This document shows positions 21,659-29,956 of a DNA stretch of 42,203 nucleotides, piece by piece (within the stretch, counting starts at the first letter, position 1; each line of letters starts with the position of its first letter). This DNA is from an uncultured Eubacteriales bacterium (GTDB taxonomy: Bacteria > Bacillota > Clostridia > Oscillospirales > CAG-272), in contig CAKSPL010000001.1 in assembly GCA_934481325.1 (NCBI GenBank), positions 1-42,203 of the forward strand, in the 5' to 3' direction. A program made the position numbers and the translations under genes. A model generated the notes under the pieces. It was not told the origin of the DNA, did no database searches, and saw nothing but the letters and a program-made list of their open reading frames with translations.

Positions 21659-24600
21659 TTAGATAAAGCCCTTCAGAATTTCGCGGGCAGATTCCGAATA
21701 CCGGCTGTAAACGGTGTTTCCGCCTGCATCGGTGGTCGCATATCTGTATTCGTCACTCTGCGCGGTCTTTGTGTCGGCAAGAGCCGCCTCGGCAACCTGG
21801 CGGATGGAACGCACGTTGTTCACACCGTCAAACTCGCTGTAATAGTAGGTGACCGCACCCTCTGCATCCACAACCTTCACATAGGAAATTGCCGCAAATG
21901 CACGGGTCAGGTTGGCTTTTTGGATGTTGGTGAGAGCCGCGCGAATCTCTACATTGCCGTTCTCATCCTCAATCAAACCGGCATCGGCTTTGATATCCTT
22001 ATACCTGACCGTGACGTCCTTGAGTGCGCTTGCCGCGTCCAGAGCTTCCATCGTAAACGCATCCGCGCACACCACATAGTCCATCGGAGCAATCACGGTG
22101 CCGTAGCTGATGCTACCGGTAGCACCTGCCAATTCCTTGGCAGCCGCAATCTTATCCGCCGTAATGGTGGAGATGAAGCGAAGACCGGTGGAGCCTGCGG
22201 TCATACGAACCTGTGCGCCGGGTTTGGTGGTCATCGCGTACTTGCTGTCGGTCGCACCGGAGAACGTCCACACCTTGTAGGTTGCGCCCTCAAAGTTGCA
22301 GGTGCCGGCATAGGTACCCACGGCAACGTCGCCGTGCGAGTCGGTCGGGTGATAGCCGCTTGCCGTTGTGATATCGGCACAGCCGTTGGTGTTCACAAAG
22401 TACAACTGAGCCGCACTTGCCAGGAATTTACCGCCGGTGATGTTCAGGGAAGCGCAGGTATTGTTCTTGAAAACGACCTGCTGGCTTCCGGTTTTTTGGT
22501 TGACAAGAGTACCGCCGCTGATGTTCACAGTGCCATAGGTACCAGAACCGCCGCAACGGACAACAGCCCCCCACACCTGCGTGTTACCGGGAGTGGCAAT
22601 CAGCACACCGCCCATAATATTGAGCGTGCCGTTGGTTTCCGTAGTAATGGTATTATCGGAGCCGCTTTCATTCTTGGTTTTACCGCCAAGCGCGCGTGCA
22701 ACGCACATACCGTTGTTGGTAAATCTGCCGCCGAACATATTGAGCGTACCTCTATCTGCACGAATCAGAGCGTCCGCCTGATCGATACCCTCAAAGGTGC
22801 CGCCGTAGATGTTGATTACTGCATTGTCGCCCTGGGTCATTACGGCTTCGCCGCGGGAATTATAGGAGCCGTCCTCAACGTTCAGAACGCCGTTCTTGCA
22901 AAGAATCAGATTGCCGGTTGCGTTCTTGATCACGCTTTCACTGCCCTTGATTTCCACAAGAGAAGGCGTCTCGCAATACAGGCCGATAGCGTAAGTGTTG
23001 CTGCGGATACGACCGTTCTCGTTTGCGGAGCCGACATAGAGCTTCACGTTGGTAAAGGTCAGGTTCAGCACGGAGGAACGGCGGTTCAGCCCTGTGCGCA
23101 CGCCGGCACCCTGTGCATATACCGTCAGATTGTTCACGTTGGCGGTGCCACTGCCGCTGAGGTTGAGCATATACTTGCCCGTATTCGCGGCATAGAAGTT
23201 GTAGCCGTTGCCGTCAAAGGTGTAGGAAACACCGTTGGAAACGATGGTTTCCGGAGTAGCCGCATAGTAATTTGCCAACAGCTTCACGGTTGCACCCTCG
23301 GTGAGGTACATACTGACCTCACTCAGAGAATCAACGGTTGCCACAAGCTCGTTTGCGGCATTGTACACCGCAACCTTGTTTGCCTCGTTGGGTTCCACAC
23401 CAAGGAGCTTCGCATACGCATAGCCAAGCTCACCGTTCGTGACAGGGTTGATACCCGCGGCAAGCAGTACGTTGGCAGTTACGGTGTTGTCCATCGCAAA
23501 GTCGGTAATTGCCACCGTACCCGTGCTGTTTCCGCCAAGGGCAACCGTGGTACCGCCGTTACCGGTTTGCGCATCATACATCGCGCTCCCGGATTTGACC
23601 AGGTTCCCGGAGATGTTGGCTTTTGCCGTCAAAGGGGAAGTACCGGTGCCATAGTACAAGTGGGTTGCCGTTTTTGCCGTAACCGTGGCAACAATCACGT
23701 TGTTCTTGATGGTTGCGACATTCGTATTGGCATATCCGCAAAGCGCACCGGCGCGGGCACCCGTACTGGTAACGGTGCCGGCAATAATGCAGTTCTGAAT
23801 ATCAATGCCGACTTTATCGCTTGCCCACTGATAGCCGACCAGTCCGCCTACATCGGCAGTGCCACAGGAGATGGCACCGGTATTGACGCAGTAGGAGTAA
23901 ACAATGCTGCTACCGCTGGTTGCGTGCAACTCACCCGCCATACCGCCGGCGCGGGTTTTGCCGGTAACGGAGCCGGTATTGATGCAATTCCGGAACGAAA
24001 AGACCTTGCAACCGGAGTCCTGGTGGTGGTTCGCCATCCCCGCCGCGACAAGCGTGGTGGAGGTAACCGAGCCGGTGTTGATGCACGCGGTGAGGGCTAC
24101 GCCCTTGGCACTGTCACCGACGATACCGCCTGCATAGCGAACGCTTACGATTTCGCCGCCGTTGTAGCACCCCTGCGCATAAACCGCAGCCGTGCCGTTA
24201 TAGCCCTGGATACCGCCCGCGCTGGCAAGATCCGCGGTGCCGGTGCTGGTGATTTTGCCGGTGTTTACGCAATCCCGATACATCGGGTTGGCGGAAGCTG
24301 AAGTTTGCGAGCTACCCACGATACCGCCTGCCTGATGCACACTGGATACCGCGCCGCTGTTGGAGCAGTTGATATAAGTGGTGTAGTTACCGTCGGAATA
24401 ACCGCAAAGACCGCCCGCAGCAGTACTGCCGGTAGCGGCTTCAATCGCACCGGTGTTGGTGCAGTTTTCAAACCGCGCCAAAGCACCGTTTGTCGTGCCG
24501 ATGATACCGCCCGCATAGTTCTTGGAGGTGGTAACACTTGCAGTGTTATGGATGTTGATAAAGGTTGCCCCACCGAATCTGGCAAGCGCACCCACCGAAT

Positions 24601-27013
24601 CGGTATGAGTGACGGAGCCTGCAATCGTCAGATTGCGGATTACCGCGCCTGCGGCAAAGGCTGCAAATGCGGGTTTGCCGTTTACGGTGATGGTGTGGTT
24701 GTCCCCGTCAAAGGTGCCGAGGAAATATCCGGAGCGGCTTTCGCTCAGCGTGATATTTGCCGTCAGCTTGTAGTTGCCCACAAGGCTCATTGCCAGGAAT
24801 TCTTCCGCGGTGGAAATATTCGTTACCGTGTCACGAGGGGTGTTGACCAGAACGGTGCCCGACATTACGGTAAACGGATCCGCATCCGCGGCAAAGCGAT
24901 AATCGGTAGCAATCTCCACAGGCGTGCCTGTGCCGGTTTTTGCCTTGTTGTTAATCATCGGGCCCGTAAAGGTCGCTACCACATAGTTGCGTTTGTAATA
25001 GCCCGCACCCATCACGGCATCGTTGTTCCAGCCCAGTGCGTTCAGCACCGAGGAGCCGTTCGCATTTTTGCCGGTGGGGAACACCGTGGAGGTAAGCGTA
25101 CCTGCCAGCACGTTGTCGGTAAACAAGCCATAGGTGCTGTTGGTATAGCCGAATACATAGCCTGCGTTGCCGGCGGCGGTCACGTCGCCGGTGTTGATGC
25201 AGTAGGTTGCCATCAGATAAGCCTGCGAGCCGGAGCCAAACTGATAACCCACAATTCCGCCTGCGTACAGCTGTGTATGGATATTGGAAGCGGAAGCGGC
25301 ATTCGCCAGTTTGGATTCGCCGGACGTCACCTTGCCGGTGTTGATACAGCCGGTTACCCGCGTGACACCCTTGTAAGCGCCATTTCCGGAGAGGGCAATG
25401 ATACCGCCTGCGATACCGCCCTCCTGCTTGGTCACTTTGCCGTCGGTCAGGGTGTACGACGCCTTGGCGGTTACGTTACCGTCATTGCGGCAGTCGGTTA
25501 CGGTCAGGGGGCAGACGACGGTGCCTGCGATACCGCCCGCAGCGATACCGACTGTATCCGGCGAATCCGTACGGGGACCCACGTTGCCCTTATTGGTGCA
25601 ACGGATAATCGTTACGGGAGTTTGCGAATATGTCACAATCCCGGCAACGTTACCGGTATAGGAGGTTACGGCACCCTCATTGAGGCAATCCGAAATGACA
25701 ACGGAAACATCCAGTGCCAAATTTCCAATTGTGTCCGCACGGGCAACAATGCCGCCGGCGTAGTTGTATCGCGAGGTTACCGCGCCATAGTTTTCACAGC
25801 CCTGAACGGTGATTTCCGTGTTGTTGATGCACCCGGCGATACCGCCGTTCTGTCCGGTACCCTCCACATCCGCGTAGTTCTTACAGCCGGTAATGAGCGT
25901 TTTGTTCGTGGAATTGCCGACCATACCGCCCGCGCGTTTTTGATTGTATTCATTTACGGTATTGGTGTTTATCGCCTTGCCGGCATAGACCTTACCGGTG
26001 AGCTCGTTGGTGCAGTTTTCAATGGTAAGCTGCACGATGGAGTTGCCGATCATACCACCCGCATTATTATTATTCGCCGTAATGACCCCGGTATTGGTGC
26101 AACCCACCAAACGGACGGCAACGGTACCGGAGGTGTTGTTGGTATAGGCGATGATACCGCCCGCGTGATCTGCGGAGGTTACCGCGCCCTCGTTGCGGCA
26201 GTTATAGAACAGAGCCACGCCGTTGGGGCATTCCACACCGGCGGCAATGCCTGCGGCACTGCTTGCTTCCGTGGAAACCTCGCCCTTGTTGACGCAGTTG
26301 ATGAAAACGGCTTCACTGTCCTTATCGGCGGATACCAGCGAGGTAATGCCGCCGGAGGTATCGTTGCCGAAAATCTTACCTTCATTGGTGCAACGCTCAA
26401 AAATTGTGTAGCCGGCGGTGCGCCCTGCGATACCTGCGGCGCGCTTTGTAAAGCCGGCGGTACCGTCATAGTCCACCACGTTCGCCTTATTGAGAATGTT
26501 GAAGAAGTTGCAGTCAGACGAATTGCCGCACGCCACCGCACCGGTGTTGCCGGCAGAAACGGTTGCTATCCCTTCCTTCGTACTCTCAACCGTCAGGTTT
26601 TTGATGGTTGCGCCCTGCGGTGCTTCAAACAGCGGCACCGTAGTGGTTACGGTATAGCCGTTGCCGTCAAATACGCCGGCAAAGCCTGCATAGGTCGCGC
26701 TGATGGTGATGTTTGCCGTAAGATAATACTTACCATTGGGATCCATCTTGGCAAAATCCTCACCACTGCTGATTGCGGTGCCGACAGGAGTATACCCCGC
26801 ACCGGGGTTGCCTACCGGAACCGAATCATCAAGTGCCGGATTTCCGGTATTGATCTTGATTTCGCCCGCGCCGTTCGGCTGTTCTGCCGTTCCCTCGGAT
26901 GTCGTAACACCCTCTACCGATACTGCAATAGCACCGGCAGGAATGCCGGATACCACCATCAGAACCGTGAGAACGAGACACAGCCATACAGCAAGTCTGT
27001 TTTTCTTGTTCAT
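21659..27013 (-). CDS. Giant secreted GLUG-repeat protein
   Basis: A 1784-residue extracellular protein starting MNKKNRLAVWLCLVLTVLM (ATG 27013, AAGGAGG upstream) with a clear signal peptide ending near AGAIA. Residues about 80-1150 hold two blocks, each starting with a DGNGYTVT/DGDNHTITV-type strand, then many GLUG-like repeats (AGGI.G......C.N.G.VT), more than twenty in all, which should form a long beta-helix or stalk. A second beta-helical region with LNI.GG repeats follows (about 1300-1560). The final 190 residues (GAQVRMT..TGLRFISTI...) form a domain I have seen at the C-terminus of other clostridial secreted proteins. No LPXTG or SLH anchor is visible. Probable adhesin or surface structure; function inferred. 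Confidence 0.85.
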   Translation of the reverse strand: MNKKNRLAVWLCLVLTVLMVVSGIPAGAIAVSVEGVTTSEGTAEQPNGAGEIKINTGNPALDDSVPVGNPGAGYTPVGTAISSGEDFAKMDPNGKYYLTANITISATYAGFAGVFDGNGYTVTTTVPLFEAPQGATIKNLTVESTKEGIATVSAGNTGAVACGNSSDCNFFNILNKANVVDYDGTAGFTKRAAGIAGRTAGYTIFERCTNEGKIFGNDTSGGITSLVSADKDSEAVFINCVNKGEVSTEASSAAGIAAGVECPNGVALFYNCRNEGAVTSADHAGGIIAYTNNTSGTVAVRLVGCTNTGVITANNNNAGGMIGNSIVQLTIENCTNELTGKVYAGKAINTNTVNEYNQKRAGGMVGNSTNKTLITGCKNYADVEGTGQNGGIAGCINNTEITVQGCENYGAVTSRYNYAGGIVARADTIGNLALDVSVVISDCLNEGAVTSYTGNVAGIVTYSQTPVTIIRCTNKGNVGPRTDSPDTVGIAAGGIAGTVVCPLTVTDCRNDGNVTAKASYTLTDGKVTKQEGGIAGGIIALSGNGAYKGVTRVTGCINTGKVTSGESKLANAASASNIHTQLYAGGIVGYQFGSGSQAYLMATYCINTGDVTAAGNAGYVFGYTNSTYGLFTDNVLAGTLTSTVFPTGKNANGSSVLNALGWNNDAVMGAGYYKRNYVVATFTGPMINNKAKTGTGTPVEIATDYRFAADADPFTVMSGTVLVNTPRDTVTNISTAEEFLAMSLVGNYKLTANITLSESRSGYFLGTFDGDNHTITVNGKPAFAAFAAGAVIRNLTIAGSVTHTDSVGALARFGGATFINIHNTASVTTSKNYAGGIIGTTNGALARFENCTNTGAIEAATGSTAAGGLCGYSDGNYTTYINCSNSGAVSSVHQAGGIVGSSQTSASANPMYRDCVNTGKITSTGTADLASAGGIQGYNGTAAVYAQGCYNGGEIVSVRYAGGIVGDSAKGVALTACINTGSVTSTTLVAAGMANHHQDSGCKVFSFRNCINTGSVTGKTRAGGMAGELHATSGSSIVYSYCVNTGAISCGTADVGGLVGYQWASDKVGIDIQNCIIAGTVTSTGARAGALCGYANTNVATIKNNVIVATVTAKTATHLYYGTGTSPLTAKANISGNLVKSGSAMYDAQTGNGGTTVALGGNSTGTVAITDFAMDNTVTANVLLAAGINPVTNGELGYAYAKLLGVEPNEANKVAVYNAANELVATVDSLSEVSMYLTEGATVKLLANYYAATPETIVSNGVSYTFDGNGYNFYAANTGKYMLNLSGSGTANVNNLTVYAQGAGVRTGLNRRSSVLNLTFTNVKLYVGSANENGRIRSNTYAIGLYCETPSLVEIKGSESVIKNATGNLILCKNGVLNVEDGSYNSRGEAVMTQGDNAVINIYGGTFEGIDQADALIRADRGTLNMFGGRFTNNGMCVARALGGKTKNESGSDNTITTETNGTLNIMGGVLIATPGNTQVWGAVVRCGGSGTYGTVNISGGTLVNQKTGSQQVVFKNNTCASLNITGGKFLASAAQLYFVNTNGCADITTASGYHPTDSHGDVAVGTYAGTCNFEGATYKVWTFSGATDSKYAMTTKPGAQVRMTAGSTGLRFISTITADKIAAAKELAGATGSISYGTVIAPMDYVVCADAFTMEALDAASALKDVTVRYKDIKADAGLIEDENGNVEIRAALTNIQKANLTRAFAAISYVKVVDAEGAVTYYYSEFDGVNNVRSIRQVAEAALADTKTAQSDEYRYATTDAGGNTVYSRYSESAREILKGFI

Positions 27014-27629
27014 ATTTTCCTCCTTGAAATAAAATAACAGGGTTGAAATGAAAAGGTGCGCGAAAAATTTCCAAAGCACCGGTTTTCCGTTTTTGATTGC
27101 GCCCGCGCGATACTCCACGCGGAATACGCCGCGATGCGCTGTGCCGTGTGCGCTGTGATGCGTTTGCGTTGCGCCGCGATGCGCCGTGCATTAGTGCCGC
27201 CCGCGCGTTCTGCCGCGATGGGCTTGCATTGCGCCGCGCCGTGTGCGCCGCGCCGAAAAGTTTTCTGCGCCATTGCCTGCGCGTGATGCGCCCACGCGCG
27301 ATTCGCCGCGCATTGTACGCCACGACGTGCCGTGCGATGCGCCGTTCCGGGAAGCCTTTCTGCAAAGCCGGGTCGCTTCCACAGCCCCCCGTTGCAGGGC
27401 AACGGGGAACCGTGTAGACTCTTTTCATTTACAGAAAAGTTTTTTGAGGGAGTGCCTTGCGACACCTATGTACGCGCCCTCGCGCATTTATCCAAACACC
27501 GCAAGAGGTGAACGGAAACCGCCAAAACCGGATCCCCCGGAATTGCAAAGCACCCGAACGCACGAATGCCGCGCGGATACCGCGCGGAAATCAGGGCAGA
27601 TAGGAGAAATCGTGCGTAGCACGCTCTTT
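27014..27629. other. Gene-free region upstream of the GLUG-protein gene with a low-complexity tract
   Basis: Between about 27090 and 27350 the sequence is a patchwork of GCGCCGCGATGCG-, GTGCCGTGTGCG- and GCATTGCGCCG-like words on the plus strand. Several ORFs cross it in different frames, all low-complexity and without ribosome binding sites. The GLUG-protein promoter should lie here or just beyond, but I could not find a convincing one. CGTGC-GTA-GCACG (27611-27623) and CCGCGCGG-ATA-CCGCGCGG (around 27573-27591) are small hairpins. Confidence 0.5.
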
Positions 27630-27665
27630 CCGCGCCCTCCCAAACGGGAGGGCGCGGTTTTTTTG
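27630..27665 (+). terminator. Orphan intrinsic terminator
   Basis: Perfect 12-base-pair stem CCGCGCCCTCCC/GGGAGGGCGCGG with a four-base loop and seven T residues on the plus strand. No plus-strand gene ends before it; the nearest upstream plus-strand gene is glpK, over 6 kb away. Confidence 0.8.
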
Positions 27666-27856
27666 CGTAGAAAAAAAACCGTTTTCGGACACTCATCCAT
27701 CGTTACACTTCATTGTACTGTATTATTTCAAAAATATCAAGAGGTTTTCAAAATTTTCGATATGTTGCACAAATTGTGAACGGTTTTTTGCGCAATTTTA
27801 CCATATACGTCCTGCCTTATCGGCGCGCCCTCACCGGCGGATTACCTCGCCCGGAG

Positions 27857-27896
27857 AAAACACAAAAGCCCGGCAGGCGCCGGGCTTTTGTGTTTT
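27857..27896. terminator. Bidirectional terminator at the end of the ABC operon
   Basis: Perfect 18-base-pair stem AAAACACAAAAGCCCGGC / GCCGGGCTTTTGTGTTTT with a four-base loop. It follows the last permease gene directly. The 190 bases to its left (27667-27856) are AT-rich and show no gene. Confidence 0.9.
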
Positions 27897-27904
27897 GAGC
27901 ATCG

Positions 27905-28930
27905 TTATCCAACGATACCCGAGCGTTCAATACCCTGAACCAGATATCTCTGGCAGAACAGGTAAAGAATAATCAGAGGAGCGGCGATCATCAGACCGCA
28001 GGTGTACTTCATTGCCTGGAGATACGACGCACTGGAACCCGTTACCTTGGTATAAATCGCCTGCAAGGATGTAGGCGGCAGGGACTTGGTCAGTGAAGTC
28101 ATAAACTCCGGTTCCTTGGACAGGAAGAAGAGCGGGATGTAAAAATCGTCCGTCCACTGCCAGCAGAAGGCAAACAGGAACACCGTGATCATCATCGGGA
28201 TCGACAGCGGGATAATCACCTGCACAAAGGTGCGGAAGGTACCTGCACCGTCCAGATATGCGGATTCTTCCAGCTCATCCGGCACGCCGCGGAAGAACTG
28301 CCGCAACATAAAGATGTACAAGCCGTTCTTGAAGGCAAGACCCGTAATCGAAAGCAGAATCAGCGGCCAGATGGTGTCAAGCAGACTGATACTGAGCGTT
28401 TCGTTCAACCCGAAGTACCGGAAACGGTAGAACATTGCGGACTGCAAGGTACCGTGCGGAATAGCCAGCGTCAGAATCACGGCAAAGAACACCGCCTTTA
28501 CACCGCGGAATTTGAATTTGGCAAGCCCGTAACCGATCAGACAGCAGGAGAAGGTTTGCAGCAGTGCGCAGGAAAGCGAGAATGCAATCGTTTTGAAAAA
28601 CACTCTGAAATAGTGCAAATCCACGATAATCGCTTTGTAAATCCCCATCGAAAAGTGCTTCGGCACCTTCACCACCGTGGAGTCAATAAAGTCCGCCGGT
28701 GCCATAATGGAGCGCATAATCATCGTGTAGAACGGCTCCAGCACCACAAACGCAATGCCGATCAGCAGCAGGAAACGGAACAGGAACCAAATCGCGCGCT
28801 TGATGAAATAGCTGTTGAGATATTTCGCCTTCAGCCGCTCTTTCAGATCCGTGCGTTCAAAATCCACCCGGATTTTGTTTTTGGTTTCCTTTTTCACGAG
28901 GGGCTTTTGATTGTCCATATTCTGTGTCAT
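27905..28930 (-). CDS. Carbohydrate ABC transporter permease, pair B (LplC/MalG type)
   Basis: Inner-membrane permease of 341 residues with about six TM helices. The cytoplasmic EAA loop that contacts the ATPase is ELEESAYLDGAGTFRTFVQVIIPLSIP (Glu-x-Ala-x-x-Asp-Gly-Ala core), near residue 205. The N-terminal 50 residues are a charged cytoplasmic extension, longer than in pair A. The strand and 15-base gap show it is translated with the preceding permease. It is the last gene of the operon and is followed by a terminator. The substrate is probably a complex oligosaccharide, judged from the Lpl/Ytc context. Confidence 0.9.
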   Translation of the reverse strand: MTQNMDNQKPLVKKETKNKIRVDFERTDLKERLKAKYLNSYFIKRAIWFLFRFLLLIGIAFVVLEPFYTMIMRSIMAPADFIDSTVVKVPKHFSMGIYKAIIVDLHYFRVFFKTIAFSLSCALLQTFSCCLIGYGLAKFKFRGVKAVFFAVILTLAIPHGTLQSAMFYRFRYFGLNETLSISLLDTIWPLILLSITGLAFKNGLYIFMLRQFFRGVPDELEESAYLDGAGTFRTFVQVIIPLSIPMMITVFLFAFCWQWTDDFYIPLFFLSKEPEFMTSLTKSLPPTSLQAIYTKVTGSSASYLQAMKYTCGLMIAAPLIILYLFCQRYLVQGIERSGIVG

Positions 28931-28945
28931 TCTTCAATCCCCCTC

Positions 28946-29938
28946 TCAGTCTCTTCTCTGGTAGAAGACGAACGTGGAGAAGATCAGAGCCACAAGTCCC
29001 ACTACCAAAAGCACTACCAGGAAATACATCCAACCCATTGCGGCACTGACGTGCTTGGCACCGTCAATTGCGCCGCCGTAGGTTTCGTTGATGACGTTCA
29101 TTACCGAGTTGGAGTCCGTGGTAAAGTTATCGATAATCGTATACACGCCGTTTACCAGAATCATCGGGCTGACCATCGGGAAGGTAATCTTCCAGAAGGT
29201 TTCCCACGAGGTTGCGCCGTCAATCTGGCAGGATTCGTAAATGGCGGGGGAAATGGATTGCAGGGAAGCCAGGAAAATCAGAATCTGCACACCCGAACGG
29301 TTGACGATATCCGAAATTCCCGCCACGGCGGAGGCAATGTATTTCACCAGTCCCTCCCCGAAGCCAAGGCTTTCAAACACGCTTTCCAACAGCCCTTCAA
29401 TCGCAAGCGAGGAGGCAATCTTATCGGTTGCGCTCGCCTGGGAGCCAACGTCCATACTGGTACCGGATGCCGCATAGGATGCGTGCATAATCGACTCCAT
29501 CAAGCCCGTGGAAATAACCACAGGCAGGAAGAAGATGGCACGGAACGCGGCGCGCCCCACCATTTTCTGATTCAGAATCACTGCGATAAACAGGGAGAAA
29601 ATCAGAATGGCGGGAATGTCAAACGCCATTTCCTTCAAGCCCGTCAGCAGGGTCTGCATAAAGTCCGCTTTTTCAAACAGCGCACTGCGGTAATGCTCCC
29701 AGCCCGCAAACACCTTAGTCATTCCGCCACCGCCGCTTATCGGGGTGTAGGTGAAGAAGCTGTATTTGATGGACTGGTAAATAATCGGGATGTAAATCAG
29801 CACAAACCCGACCACGAAGGGGAGTACGAACAGCCAGCCGGCGCGCGCCTTGCGGCGGTCAAGGGAGGCGATTTTCTTTTTCTTTTGAGGGGCTTTTACC
29901 GGTGTTGCCGGCTTGCCCGCTTTTACCTGTTGATTCAT
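28946..29938 (-). CDS. Carbohydrate ABC transporter permease, pair B (LplB/MalF type)
   Basis: A 330-residue permease with six or more predicted TM helices; the EAA-like loop is YESCQIDGATSWETFWKITFPMVSP. A Lys-rich N-terminal tail (VKAPQKKKKIASLDRRKAR) precedes TM1. GGGAGGAGCC lies before the ATG. There is a long periplasmic or external insertion around residues 160-215 (SYAASGTSMDVGSQASATD...), unusual for MalF-type permeases of this subfamily. It sits directly after the DUF5696 gene and pairs with the next permease. Confidence 0.9.
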   Translation of the reverse strand: MNQQVKAGKPATPVKAPQKKKKIASLDRRKARAGWLFVLPFVVGFVLIYIPIIYQSIKYSFFTYTPISGGGGMTKVFAGWEHYRSALFEKADFMQTLLTGLKEMAFDIPAILIFSLFIAVILNQKMVGRAAFRAIFFLPVVISTGLMESIMHASYAASGTSMDVGSQASATDKIASSLAIEGLLESVFESLGFGEGLVKYIASAVAGISDIVNRSGVQILIFLASLQSISPAIYESCQIDGATSWETFWKITFPMVSPMILVNGVYTIIDNFTTDSNSVMNVINETYGGAIDGAKHVSAAMGWMYFLVVLLVVGLVALIFSTFVFYQRRD

Positions 29939-29956
29939 TTCGGCTCCTCCCTTCCT

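Noticed and set aside
21629..27037. Two plus-strand ORFs of about 890 and 910 codons opposite the GLUG-repeat protein
   Set aside because: They have no ribosome binding sites, mirror the repeat structure of the real gene and have implausible composition. The minus-strand frame has a signal peptide, known repeats and a strong start.
27243..27779. Plus-strand ORF of 178 residues crossing the low-complexity tract and the orphan terminator
   Set aside because: It reads through an intrinsic terminator, has no ribosome binding site, and its composition follows the repeats.
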